This document shows positions 50,474-58,585 of a stretch of DNA of 64,000 nucleotides, piece by piece. The position numbers and the translations under genes were made by a program. Numbering within the stretch: position 1 is the first letter of the stretch; the number at the start of each line of letters is the position of its first letter. Source of the DNA: an uncultured Pseudomonadota bacterium (GTDB lineage Bacteria; Pseudomonadota; Alphaproteobacteria; RF32; CAG-239); assembly GCA_902494875.1 (NCBI GenBank), contig CABUUO010000002.1, positions 232,470 to 296,469 on the forward strand, given 5' to 3'. The notes beneath the pieces were generated by a model. That model was not told the DNA's origin, ran no database searches, and worked only from the letters and a program-made list of their open reading frames with translations.

Positions 50474-51106
50474 TTAATTTAGTTTCAGTTTTTCTGTTTC
50501 AAACAACGAGACCAGCTTATCAATTTCTTCCGGAAAGTAAATGAGTTCGGGATACATCAGCCAAACGGTTAAAATCCGACGATAATCGGCCGCGGTCGTT
50601 TTTTTGGCGGCGGCGGAATCCACCGGATTTTCTTCGGCGGAGAGAAGATGTTTAACAAGGCTGTATTCCAGAGAACGCAGCGTGGTGAAACGCGTTTTTA
50701 TCTGGGCAATGTCCAACAGACTGGGCGTTTCCTGCGAACACTTTTCAACTTCTTTAAAATAGAGTTCAAACAGAGGGTCTTCTTCCGGCGTTTGGTTCGA
50801 TGACGCTTCAAAGCCGTCTTTTCGGGCTGTCTGACGGATGTAGGTTTTCAAAACGATATGACAGAATACGCGGAAATCCTGTTTATAAGGATTTTTGTCG
50901 GTTGCCTGCAGAAGCTCCAGCTGCTGTTCGGGGTTAATGACAATTCGGGAAAAATCTTGGTAAATTTTGTGTTCCCGCCCCATGCGTACAGCCATGATGC
51001 CTAAAAAGCTCTTTTTGGCGGCTGCCGGCGTTTGAATACCGTCGGTAATGCGAAAAATACGGTCTTGAAGTGCCAAAACGGTCATTTCTTTTGCAAATGT
51101 TTCCAT
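50474..51106 (-). CDS. Unknown protein, first gene of the 49-51 kb cluster
   Basis: 210 residues, soluble, mixed charge. No family recognised. N-terminal half includes a basic helix near 29-46 and D-F-R-V-F-C-H-I-V-L-K-T-Y near 77. The C-terminus has V-W182-L-M-Y-P186-E-L-I189 and I-D-K-L-V-S-L-F, shared with the 49454-49912 product. It diverges from groES across 203 bp, so its expression could be tied to the groESL regulatory region. Confidence 0.65.
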   Translation of the reverse strand: METFAKEMTVLALQDRIFRITDGIQTPAAAKKSFLGIMAVRMGREHKIYQDFSRIVINPEQQLELLQATDKNPYKQDFRVFCHIVLKTYIRQTARKDGFEASSNQTPEEDPLFELYFKEVEKCSQETPSLLDIAQIKTRFTTLRSLEYSLVKHLLSAEENPVDSAAAKKTTAADYRRILTVWLMYPELIYFPEEIDKLVSLFETEKLKLN

Positions 51107-51233
51107 TTTAAAACGATTTTAGTTATACAATATTTAGAAATAATTATAATTCTCAGCGTTTTAAAATATGCTTATACAAAAATTTTGTCAAAACCTTTTT
51201 GCGATTATTTTTAATTTTTTTTGCGTGGTTTTG

Positions 51234-51260
51234 CTTGACTTTGAATAATGCAATCCCTAA
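51234..51260 (+). promoter_or_regulatory. Possible heat-shock promoter of groESL
   Basis: CTTGAC (51234-51239), 15-bp gap, CCCTAA (51255-51260): an RpoH-like pair with the same spacing as upstream of htpG. Confidence 0.6.
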
Positions 51261-51275
51261 CTAAGAGATTAGTTA
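51258..51275. promoter_or_regulatory. Inverted repeat overlapping the groESL promoter
   Basis: TAACTAA (51258-51264), GAGA, TTAGTTA (51269-51275). It overlaps the -10 side of the predicted promoter and is not the CIRCE sequence (TTAGCACTC-N9-GAGTGCTAA). A repressor site is plausible. Confidence 0.5.
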
Positions 51276-51309
51276 AATGCTATGTATTAATTTGAGGAGT
51301 TGAGAAACT

Positions 51310-51600
51310 ATGAAAATCACACCTTTACAGGATCGAGTTGTTATCAGAAGACTTGATGAAAACACTAAAACGGCCGGCGGAATCATTATTCCCGACACCG
51401 CCAAGGAAAAACCGAGCGAAGGTATTGTCGAAGCCGTCGGTCCGGGAATGACAAACCCCGAAGGAAAAGTTATTCCGATGAATGTCAAGGTCGGTGATAA
51501 GGTTTTGTTCGGCAAGTGGTCCGGAACCGAAATCAAGGTCAACGGCGAAGACCGTTTGATTGTGAAAGAACCGGAAATTTTAGCCGTTATCAGCGACTAA
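51310..51600 (+). CDS. groES: Co-chaperonin GroES
   Basis: 96 residues. P-L-x-D-R-V-V-I-R-R near 6, the mobile loop T-A-G-G-I-I-I-P-D-T-A near 22-32, and the C-terminal strand. It caps GroEL to enclose folding substrates. SD GAGGAG. First gene of groES-groEL, 66 bp before groEL. Confidence 0.97.
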   Translation: MKITPLQDRVVIRRLDENTKTAGGIIIPDTAKEKPSEGIVEAVGPGMTNPEGKVIPMNVKVGDKVLFGKWSGTEIKVNGEDRLIVKEPEILAVISD

Positions 51601-51666
51601 CGGGCGTTTTGACCGATTTCAGACGTTGAAATTAAAGTGTTATGAATTCAAGAGAAGGAAATTAAA

Positions 51667-53310
51667 ATGGCAGCAAAAGATATTATGTTTTCCACCGAAG
51701 CCCGCAATAAAATGCTGAAGGGCGTAGAAACCTTGGCAAAAGCCGTTAAAGTAACATTGGGACCCAAAGGGCGCAATGTAATCTTGGACAAGTCTTACGG
51801 CGCGCCGAAGATTACCAAGGACGGCGTTTCGGTTGCCAAAGAAGTCGAATTGTCCGACAAGTTTGAAAATATGGGCGCACAGCTGGTTAAGGAAGTGGCT
51901 CAGAAAACGGCTGACAAAGCCGGTGACGGTACAACCACGGCGACGGTTCTTGCCGAAGCCATCATTAAGGAAGGCTGCAAGGCGGTTGCCGCCGGTATGA
52001 ATCCGATGGATTTGAAGCGCGGTATTGATATGGCGGTTGAAGCCGTTGTGGCCGATATTAAATCCCGTTCCAAAGAAATTAAAACCTCTGAAGAAATTGC
52101 TCAGGTCGGCACCATTTCCGCCAACGGCGACCGTTCAATCGGCGAATATCTGGCCCGTGCGATGGAAAAGGTCGGCAATGAGGGCGTGATTACGGTTGAA
52201 GACGCCAAAGGTTTGGAAACGGAACTGGATGTGGTTGAAGGTATGCAGTTTGACCGCGGCTATCTGTCTCCTTATTTTGTAACCAATCCGGAGAAAATGA
52301 GCTGCGAATTTGAAAATCCGTTCGTTATGCTTTATGACCAGAAAATCTCCAATTTACAGCCGCTGATTCCGATTTTGGAAGCCGTTGTTCAGTCCGGCCG
52401 CGCTCTGCTGATCGTGGCGGAAGACATTGAGGGCGAAGCTCTGGCCACTTTGGTCGTTAACCGCATCCGTGGCGGCCTGAAGGTTTGCGCCGTTAAGGCT
52501 CCGGGATTCGGCGATCGTCGTAAGGCTATGCTGGAAGATATTGCCATCTTGACCGGCGGTCAGGTTATTTCCGAAGAACTGGGCATGAAGATTGAAAATG
52601 TAACTCTGGATATGCTGGGTACGGCCAAACGCGTTGAAATCAACAAAGATGAAACGACGATTATTGACGGCGACGGCGAAAAAGACCTGATTGCCGCCCG
52701 TGCCGCTTCCATTCGCAAACAGATTGAGGAAACAACGTCTGATTATGACCGTGAAAAACTGCAGGAACGTCTGGCCAAATTGTCCGGCGGCGTTGCGGTT
52801 CTGCGCGTCGGCGGCGCTTCCGAAGTTGAGGTTAAGGAGCGCAAAGACAGAATCGACGATGCTCTGCACGCAACCCGTGCCGCGGTTAAAGAAGGCGTGG
52901 TTGCCGGCGGCGGCGTAGCTTTGTTGTATTCTATTAAGGCATTGGATGCCCTGACTCCGGCCAATCAGGATCAGAAAGTCGGTATCGACATCATCCGCAA
53001 AGCGGCTCAGGCGCCGATTCGTCAGATTGCCGAGAATGCCGGCGTCGACGGTGCGGTTGTGGCCGGAAAACTGCTGGAACAGAGCGATGTCAACTTTGGT
53101 TATAATGCTCAGGCCGGCGAATATACCAATATGGTGAAGGCCGGTATTATCGATCCGACCGAGGTCGTCCGCACGGCTTTGCAGGATGCCGCTTCCGTCG
53201 GCGGTCTGCTGATTACGACCGAAGCTATGATTACCGAGGCTCCGCAGAAAGAGTGCAGCTGCGGCGGCGCAGGAGCTGCTGCCGGCGGTATGCCGGGGAT
53301 GGGCTTCTAA
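51667..53310 (+). CDS. groEL: Chaperonin GroEL
   Basis: 547 residues. K-D-I-M-F near the start, the ATP-site motif T-L-G-P-K-G-R-N-V near 30 and G-D-G-T-T-T-A near 86-92, and the flexible C-terminal tail ending G-G-M-P-G-M-G-F. Just before the tail is E-C-S-C-G-G, unusual in having two cysteines. It folds proteins in a double heptameric ring with GroES. Terminated by a strong hairpin. Confidence 0.98.
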   Translation: MAAKDIMFSTEARNKMLKGVETLAKAVKVTLGPKGRNVILDKSYGAPKITKDGVSVAKEVELSDKFENMGAQLVKEVAQKTADKAGDGTTTATVLAEAIIKEGCKAVAAGMNPMDLKRGIDMAVEAVVADIKSRSKEIKTSEEIAQVGTISANGDRSIGEYLARAMEKVGNEGVITVEDAKGLETELDVVEGMQFDRGYLSPYFVTNPEKMSCEFENPFVMLYDQKISNLQPLIPILEAVVQSGRALLIVAEDIEGEALATLVVNRIRGGLKVCAVKAPGFGDRRKAMLEDIAILTGGQVISEELGMKIENVTLDMLGTAKRVEINKDETTIIDGDGEKDLIAARAASIRKQIEETTSDYDREKLQERLAKLSGGVAVLRVGGASEVEVKERKDRIDDALHATRAAVKEGVVAGGGVALLYSIKALDALTPANQDQKVGIDIIRKAAQAPIRQIAENAGVDGAVVAGKLLEQSDVNFGYNAQAGEYTNMVKAGIIDPTEVVRTALQDAASVGGLLITTEAMITEAPQKECSCGGAGAAAGGMPGMGF

Positions 53311-53333
53311 CAGAGGCATTCTTCAGGTTAATT

Positions 53334-53367
53334 AAAGAGGGGAAAATATCCCCTCTTTATTTTTTTC
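53334..53367 (+). terminator. Intrinsic terminator after groEL
   Basis: AAAGAGGGGA (53334-53343) pairs with TCCCCTCTTT (53349-53358), then a T-rich run. Confidence 0.93.
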
Positions 53368-53413
53368 TTTTTTTTGTATTTGTCCATTTCGGAAAATGTG
53401 CGGCTACCATGTG

Positions 53414-53442
53414 TTGACAATGTGTGAAAAATGTGGTATATT
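53414..53442 (+). promoter_or_regulatory. Predicted strong promoter of the 53.5-kb pair
   Basis: TTGACA (53414-53419), 17-bp spacer, TATATT (53437-53442), about 97 bases upstream of the first ATG. Confidence 0.72.
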
Positions 53443-53455
53443 AATCTTCGAATTA

Positions 53456-53516
53456 CGAATTATTATGGACAAAATACAATTTTGTATGAAGGTTTTTTAC
53501 CTTTCCGAATAATTTG
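53456..53516 (+). promoter_or_regulatory. Multi-branched leader of the 53.5-kb pair
   Basis: A closing stem (53456-53464 with 53508-53516, 9 bp with one wobble) encloses two hairpins: ACAAAAT (53469-53475) / ATTTTGT (53479-53485) and AAGGT (53489-53493) / ACCTT (53499-53503). This is a three-way junction in the 5' leader of an SD-less gene. Confidence 0.55.
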
Positions 53517-53539
53517 TTATTCATAAAATATTAAAGAAT

Positions 53540-53776
53540 ATGAGTACAGGAAAAAGAAAAAAGAAATCTTGGTTTAAGAACCAAGTTGCCAAGGTACGGA
53601 TTTTGCCCTGGTACTGGAAACTGGTCGTTACGATAGTTCTCTTTTTTGCAGGAGGTTCCGTCGGGACACAGCTTTTCACCGCTCCGGACGATTTAATGAT
53701 GTTTTTTGGATTTATCGTTTTAGTCGTCGTTTTATGGTTTTTATTTCAGATGTGGTTACCTGCATCTAAGAAATAA
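53540..53776 (+). CDS. Small membrane protein with basic N-terminus
   Basis: 78 residues: a Lys/Arg-rich head (G-K-R-K-K-K-S-W), then two hydrophobic segments (about 26-44 and 54-72). No SD before the ATG. No family recognised. It has a near-consensus promoter and a folded leader and lies 42 bp before the SPFH gene, so the two are probably co-transcribed and may work together at the membrane. Confidence 0.6.
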   Translation: MSTGKRKKKSWFKNQVAKVRILPWYWKLVVTIVLFFAGGSVGTQLFTAPDDLMMFFGFIVLVVVLWFLFQMWLPASKK

Positions 53777-53818
53777 TTTTTTTCATTTTTTATTTATTCA
53801 TTTAAATTCAAATTTTTT

Positions 53819-54721
53819 ATGAGAACAAATTTTTTTAAAGTATTTGCATTGATTGCAATTGTTTGTTTCGCCATGTCGTCATGTACTTCAATTGAACCGG
53901 GAGAGGCCGGCTTGAAAATTTATAAGCTCGGTGATAAGAAGGGGCAGATTGAAGTGTTGGGGGTCGGTCGTCATGCTTTGCATTGGTTCGGATATTACAC
54001 AATCAAAGTTTATCCGACCAATATCCAGCAATGGAGTTGGACGTTATCGGGTGACGAAGGCAGCCGGGTAGACGAATCAATTCATTTCCAGTCGGAAGGA
54101 CAGGATTTGAGCTGTGATGTCGGCATTGCTTTTACATTTGATACGGAAGGCAACGCGTTGGCGACAATGTATGAGTACTTCAAATGTGAACCGCAGGACA
54201 TCATAGAGCGGTTCTTACGAAAAGACGTCAGAAACTTCTTCAACGAAGTGTCCGCCAATATGAAAGTGGATGAGGTTTATGCTCAGAGAAAAGAAGAGCT
54301 CCGCGCTGCGGTTCTCCGTAAAATGCAGGAGAAATATAAGCCTCTGGGCATTGATGTGCAGGAGATTTCTTACCTCTCCCTTATCCGCCTTCCTAAGGAG
54401 GTGCAAGATGCCGTAAACTTGAAAATTACGGCTAAACAGCGTGCCGAACAACGTGAAAACGAAATTGCCGAGAAAGAAGCGGAGGCTAAGAAAAAAGCAG
54501 CCGAAGCTCAAGGTGAGGCAGAACGTTTACGCATAGAGGCCGAAGGACGTGCCAAGGCAATTGAGGTTGAAGGACGGGCTCTGGCAAACAATCCGCAAAT
54601 TCTCCGTTTGAAGGAGATTGAAATGCAGATGAAGTTAGCCGAATCGGCAAAGAACTGGAACACCGTTGTTATGAGCAGCGGTCAGGCCGGCCAATTGCTG
54701 AACATCGGCAACGGAAAGTAA
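53819..54721 (+). CDS. SPFH/prohibitin-domain lipoprotein
   Basis: 300 residues. An N-terminal signal ends A-M-S-S-C with Cys22 as likely lipid site. The SPFH/Band-7 domain spans about 30-200 (V-G-R-H, then D-V-G-I-A-F-T-F), followed by a coiled-coil (about 200-255) rich in Ala, Glu, Lys and Arg. SPFH proteins scaffold membrane microdomains or bind membrane proteases such as FtsH; usually they are held by a helix, so a lipoprotein form is unusual. No SD; AT-rich leader. Confidence 0.85.
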   Translation: MRTNFFKVFALIAIVCFAMSSCTSIEPGEAGLKIYKLGDKKGQIEVLGVGRHALHWFGYYTIKVYPTNIQQWSWTLSGDEGSRVDESIHFQSEGQDLSCDVGIAFTFDTEGNALATMYEYFKCEPQDIIERFLRKDVRNFFNEVSANMKVDEVYAQRKEELRAAVLRKMQEKYKPLGIDVQEISYLSLIRLPKEVQDAVNLKITAKQRAEQRENEIAEKEAEAKKKAAEAQGEAERLRIEAEGRAKAIEVEGRALANNPQILRLKEIEMQMKLAESAKNWNTVVMSSGQAGQLLNIGNGK

Positions 54722-54761
54722 AATACTTTGTTTTGCAAAATAAAAAACTTGATTTTTTTAT

Positions 54762-54789
54762 CCTCCGCTGTGAAGCGGGGGTTTTTTTT
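54762..54789 (+). terminator. Intrinsic terminator
   Basis: CCTCCGCT (54762-54769) pairs with AGCGGGGG (54774-54781), one wobble, over GTGA, then T8. Confidence 0.9.
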
Positions 54790-54838
54790 ATGCTTTTTTT
54801 AAATTTTGAGATTATATTACAGGCAAGGGAGATTGAAA

Positions 54839-55327
54839 ATGAACGATCCGGTTAATTTGGAAAAACTTGCGGAACTTCGGGACAAAGGGGTTATTGACGA
54901 GGCGGCGTTTGAAGAACAGAAGCGAACGATTTTTGCCAAGGCAATGCGGGAAACCGGAGAACACGGAAATCCCAAGAGCGGGGTCGTTTATATTCTGTTG
55001 GCTTGGTTTTTGGGAACAATCGGCATTCATAACTTTTATGCCGGATATGTCGTGCGCGGCACGGTCCAGTTAATGTTGACGCTTTTTTCTCCGATGTTTT
55101 TGTTTATACCGTTGATTATAACTGCGCTATGGGCCTTTGTTGAGCTTTTGTTTCAGAACAAATCACGGGGCGGCCGTCGTTTCGGCGGTAACCGGATGAT
55201 AATTCGGCTGTTGCGTCTGGCTTCGGTTATCTGGTTTGGTTTTGCGGTTTATTCGGCAGCGTTTGTTCAGTTTGACATCCCTTTGGAACTGCCGACGGAT
55301 GAGGACCTATCCATTGCAGAGCAGTGA
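54839..55327 (+). CDS. SHOCT-TM2 domain membrane protein
   Basis: 162 residues from ATG 54839 (AGGGAGA upstream). An N-terminal SHOCT-like helix pair (L-E-K-L-A-E-L-R-D-K-G-V-I-D-E-A-A-F near 7-24) precedes a TM2 domain (about 42-100, F-L-G-T-I-G-I-H-N-F-Y-A-G), then a basic loop and a third membrane segment (about 115-135). TM2 proteins are common small membrane proteins without a defined activity. Confidence 0.85.
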   Translation: MNDPVNLEKLAELRDKGVIDEAAFEEQKRTIFAKAMRETGEHGNPKSGVVYILLAWFLGTIGIHNFYAGYVVRGTVQLMLTLFSPMFLFIPLIITALWAFVELLFQNKSRGGRRFGGNRMIIRLLRLASVIWFGFAVYSAAFVQFDIPLELPTDEDLSIAEQ

Positions 55328-55460
55328 GTTTTCTTTGCCGCTTGACCGCTAACACATAACTGTCTGCGGGGGTGTTTGTATAAAAATGTTTTCTAAGGCG
55401 GTATAATTATTTGATTTTTTGAGAGAGCATAAAAAATATAAAAAAAATAAAAAAAAGTGC

Positions 55461-55488
55461 TTGCTTTTTTTTTCGGGTGTGGTATTTA
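55461..55488 (+). promoter_or_regulatory. Predicted promoter of tRNA-Gly
   Basis: TTGCTT (55461-55466), 16-bp spacer, TATTTA (55483-55488), 18 bp upstream of the tRNA. Confidence 0.5.
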
Positions 55489-55506
55489 ATATCTCGTTCT
55501 GCTGAT

Positions 55507-55581
55507 GCGGGCGTAGCTCAGGGGTAGAGCGCAACCTTGCCAAGGTTGATGTCGAGGGTTCGAATCCCTTCACCCGCTCCA
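55507..55581 (+). tRNA. tRNA-Gly (anticodon GCC)
   Basis: 75 bases including an encoded CCA. Cloverleaf: acceptor GCGGGCG / CACCCGC, D arm with GTAGCTCAGGGGTAGAGC, anticodon arm CAACC-TTGCCAA-GGTTG with anticodon GCC, T arm GAGGG-TTCGAAT-CCCTT. Position 6-67 of the acceptor is a C-A mismatch where related tRNAs have C-G. Confidence 0.95.
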
Positions 55582-55587
55582 ATTCAT

Positions 55588-55617
55588 AAACCACTTTCTT
55601 CGGAGAGTGGTTTTTTT
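55588..55617 (+). terminator. Intrinsic terminator after tRNA-Gly
   Basis: ACCACTTTC pairs with GAGAGTGGT (one wobble) over TTCG, then T7. Confidence 0.88.
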
Positions 55618-55620
55618 GTT

Positions 55621-55850
55621 TACGGGTAGCGTTTCAAGCGGTGCAAGGCTTGCTTTCAACGGACGGGATTAATCCTGTCTTGCTCATAAAGCTTTTTTCA
55701 AAAGCAACTCGTTGCGGACACTCAGCCGGTAAGTAACTTGCCGCACAGGTGTCGGCCAGCTTGCAAGTTAACCGTCTTTCGCCTGTCATCAGAAAACAAT
55801 TCACCGGATTGTTTTCTTTCCTTCAGACCGTTCCAATTCAGGTCTGTACA
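55621..55850 (+). ncRNA. Possible structured RNA in the tRNA-Gly downstream spacer
   Basis: The 388-bp stretch 55582-55969 has no gene. It shows several stems: CGGTAAGT / ACTTGCCG, AACTTGC with a later GCAAGTT, GAAAACAAT (55792-55800) / ATTGTTTTC (55808-55816), and CAGACC (55824-55829) / GGTCTG (55841-55846). No open frame of note. Orientation and function are unknown. Confidence 0.3.
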
Positions 55851-55969
55851 ACGCTTATTCCTTTCCGATAAATTTTTTGCATTTTTTTATGAAAAAAGTC
55901 TTTGATTTTATATAGAAATTTTATTATTTATTAGGTGTAAAAATAATTTGTTGTATCGGGGGTAGCGAG

Positions 55970-56983
55970 ATGGAAAATAATGACCAGATTGACTGGGAAG
56001 AAATCAGAAAAAAAATCGGGGTTATGAAGTTAAAAATGCGGCGCGGTCTGCATCGTTTTGACCGGAAGTATAAGGTCAGTCAAAACTGCAAGCGCTTGGT
56101 CCTGGCTGCGGCTTTGAAAGTTGTGGCGTCTCTTGCTCCGGGCAATGCGGCTCTGGCACAGACTCCTGCGGCTCCTGCGGAAGAAGAAAAGCCCAAGACA
56201 GAACAACTTTTGGCAATGGCAACCCCGGCGGCGATGGATATGAATGCAGCCTGGGCGCGGCTTAACGAGTATATTGATGAGCGGCAGAAAGAGTTTGCAA
56301 TGGGGTTGTCTTCGGAGTTGGCAGAGAACATAGGGACTGTCAGAGAAGGGAAAAAAAGAGGACGAAAAACCGCAACGCTGCGGGAGCTGTTCGGAAGCGT
56401 AGACAGCCGTTATTACTGTGCCATCAGCGGTTTGAGAACAATTGAGGAACTTTCAAAAAAGAAAGATTTTCCCGAGTATGACTTTTTGTTGAAATGTATC
56501 AAAAATCCGCACTCGTGCCTCAGCGTTATTGACGGTCTGTCCAAATTTTACGGAGATGACTGCAAGACCAGCAACATCCGCCAGACATTGAAAAAAGAAC
56601 AGGAAGCTGCTCCTAATTCGGTTTTCATCGTTTTGTTGAACAGCCGAGCCAACAGCAGCAGCGGCAAACACTTTGTCATCGTTACGCCGGAGTTTGCCGC
56701 CGATACGATCGTGTATGCCGACAATCATCCTAAAATGCAGGTTTTCGGTTTTAATTCGGAAGTTATTGACAATGTGGATTCTTATTTTACCGGGACCAGA
56801 AATCGCGGTCATGTCTATAATCTGACGGAAATGGGACGCGATCGGCTGATTGAGCTGTTTTATTCCGGCAAAATTACGCTTGACCGGGTTAAGGCCAAAG
56901 ATGAAAAGCTGGTTCATTACGAACCGGTCAGTTTAGAGGCTCCCATAGGGCTTCAACGAAAATATCGCGGAGCATCCCGCTAG
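55970..56983 (+). CDS. Exported orphan with possible papain-like fold
   Basis: 337 residues. An N-terminal basic region of about 42 residues precedes a hydrophobic stretch (43-63) ending A-L-A-Q, resembling a long-n-region signal peptide. Residues 64-78 are Ala/Pro/Glu-rich. The C-terminal part has C150 in R-Y-Y-C-A-I-S, H234 in G-K-H-F-V-I-V and D251-N252 in Y-A-D-N-H-P, which together look like a Cys-His-Asp/Asn peptidase layout (C39/NlpC-like). That reading is inference; no family was recognised. SD is GGGGGT. Confidence 0.65.
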   Translation: MENNDQIDWEEIRKKIGVMKLKMRRGLHRFDRKYKVSQNCKRLVLAAALKVVASLAPGNAALAQTPAAPAEEEKPKTEQLLAMATPAAMDMNAAWARLNEYIDERQKEFAMGLSSELAENIGTVREGKKRGRKTATLRELFGSVDSRYYCAISGLRTIEELSKKKDFPEYDFLLKCIKNPHSCLSVIDGLSKFYGDDCKTSNIRQTLKKEQEAAPNSVFIVLLNSRANSSSGKHFVIVTPEFAADTIVYADNHPKMQVFGFNSEVIDNVDSYFTGTRNRGHVYNLTEMGRDRLIELFYSGKITLDRVKAKDEKLVHYEPVSLEAPIGLQRKYRGASR

Positions 56984-56996
56984 GAACAGACGTTTC

Positions 56997-57038
56997 AAAT
57001 AAAATAAAACAGCTGCGGAAAGCTGTTTTATTTTATTT
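56997..57038 (+). terminator. Intrinsic terminator, very long stem
   Basis: 18-base arm AAATAAAATAAAACAGCT (56997-57014) pairs perfectly with 57021-57038 over GCGGAA. The 3' half is T-rich. Confidence 0.85.
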
Positions 57039-57090
57039 GGCGTTATATGATTTTATTTCTATACTTAAATAAATTTTATTGGAGAAAACG

Positions 57091-58527
57091 ATGTATGAAA
57101 ATTTGTTCAGCCAGATTTTGAAGCCTCTGCGGCTGCGTCCGTCAGAGATTAAGGATCGTGAAGCTCTTGATGAGTTTTTAAGCGACAAGTCGCGTATTAT
57201 TTATTCTACATCCTTCCGCCGTCTGCAGCAAAAAGCTCAGGTCTTTTCTCTTGAATTGGATTCCAGCGTGCGGTCGCGGCTGACACACTCGCTGGAGGTG
57301 GCGGATATCGGGCGTATTCTGGCAACAAAAATTATGCGTCGGCTTGCACAGCAGGGCGTCGTGAGCAGCGAACAGGCGGCGGAAGCAGCGGCAGTGGTAG
57401 AAAATGCGTGTTTGATGCACGATATCGGCAATCCTCCGTTCGGGCATTTGGGCGAGGCGGCTATTATCAAGTGGGCCAGGGATAATCTGGAAGCATCGGC
57501 ATCGGCGGCCGGTGTGGAGTTTGAACGTTTGGGAATATTGAGACAGGATTTTTATCAGTTTGACGGGAATCCACAGGGAATCAGAATCGTCAGTCGCCTG
57601 CATTGCGAGAAAGACTGTTTTGGGCTTAACCTGAGTATTCCAACCCTGCTGTGCGCGGTAAAATATGCCCGGGCGGCCGGTGAAGACGACGAGGGGCTGG
57701 ACATTAAGAAAAAGGCCGGTTACTTCCAATCGGAGCGTCCGGTGGTTGCCAAAGCCTGTAAAGCGCTGGGCTGGGTTTCCGGCAGCCGTTTCCCTTTAAC
57801 CTATATTATGGAAGCGGCTGATGACATTTCTTATTGTCTGAGCGACATATCAGACGGCATTGCCAAGAAAATTATTACGCCGGAACAGTTTTTGCGCGAG
57901 TTTCATGAAATCTGGCAGAAAAAATACGGTGACGAGGAGATTCCGGTGGCGTCGCTGGCACAGGCCGAGGTTAAAGACTTTGGTGTTGACGTTTGCATTG
58001 ATGTCAGTCACAAGGCTGTTGCTGCCGCGGTTGAAGAGTATCTGCGCCGCTATTGGGAATTTTGCGGTGGTCAGGCCGGCGCTCTGATTACGGAAGAAAT
58101 GCCGATGGGCAAAGTGTTGAATGCTATACGGATCTTTTCTCGAAAAAGAATTTACAGTTCGCCAGAGGCAGAGAGCATTGAATTGTCCGGTTTTGCGGTT
58201 TTGTCCGGTCTGCTGGAGCATTATTTCGGCCAACTGTTGAGAATGAAGCAGGAAGATTTTGACAAGCTGCTGAACGGCGAACGCCTGAAAGGACGGGAAT
58301 ATGAACAGCGTTTGTTTAACCGTATTGCCGAGCGCTGCGTTCGCAGCTATCGTTTTCAATGCGACGAATGGCTGAATGATGTTTCCGCGGTTGAAAAATA
58401 CGGCCGGCGAAATCTTGAATGGTGGCTCAGAGTGCATCTGATTATTGACCATATCAGCAGTATGACCGACAATTTTGCCTTGTCGGAATATCAAATATTA
58501 AAAGGGATTAAAATTAACAACCGCTGA
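57091..58527 (+). CDS. dgt: dNTP triphosphohydrolase (Dgt family)
   Basis: 478 residues from ATG 57091 (TTGGAGAA upstream). HD-domain metal ligands: H66 in R-L-T-H-S-L-E-V and H110-D111 in L-M-H-D-I-G-N-P-P-F-G-H-L-G-E, with further conserved Y-I-M-E-A-A-D-D-I-S-Y near 237. It cleaves dNTPs to deoxynucleosides and triphosphate, balancing the pool built by NrdAB. Length fits the long (E. coli-like) form. Confidence 0.93.
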   Translation: MYENLFSQILKPLRLRPSEIKDREALDEFLSDKSRIIYSTSFRRLQQKAQVFSLELDSSVRSRLTHSLEVADIGRILATKIMRRLAQQGVVSSEQAAEAAAVVENACLMHDIGNPPFGHLGEAAIIKWARDNLEASASAAGVEFERLGILRQDFYQFDGNPQGIRIVSRLHCEKDCFGLNLSIPTLLCAVKYARAAGEDDEGLDIKKKAGYFQSERPVVAKACKALGWVSGSRFPLTYIMEAADDISYCLSDISDGIAKKIITPEQFLREFHEIWQKKYGDEEIPVASLAQAEVKDFGVDVCIDVSHKAVAAAVEEYLRRYWEFCGGQAGALITEEMPMGKVLNAIRIFSRKRIYSSPEAESIELSGFAVLSGLLEHYFGQLLRMKQEDFDKLLNGERLKGREYEQRLFNRIAERCVRSYRFQCDEWLNDVSAVEKYGRRNLEWWLRVHLIIDHISSMTDNFALSEYQILKGIKINNR

Positions 58528-58585
58528 CCTCGCAATTGCCGCGTTTGGCACTATATTATCGGAATAGAGGCTGGAGACGGGGATG

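Noticed and set aside
52354..53319. Open frame of 321 codons opposite groEL
   Set aside because: Shadow of a highly conserved gene; no independent support.
55349..55594. 81-residue frame antisense to tRNA-Gly with G-F-E-P-S-T-S-T-L
   Set aside because: This is the well-known false protein produced by reading through tRNA genes on the wrong strand.
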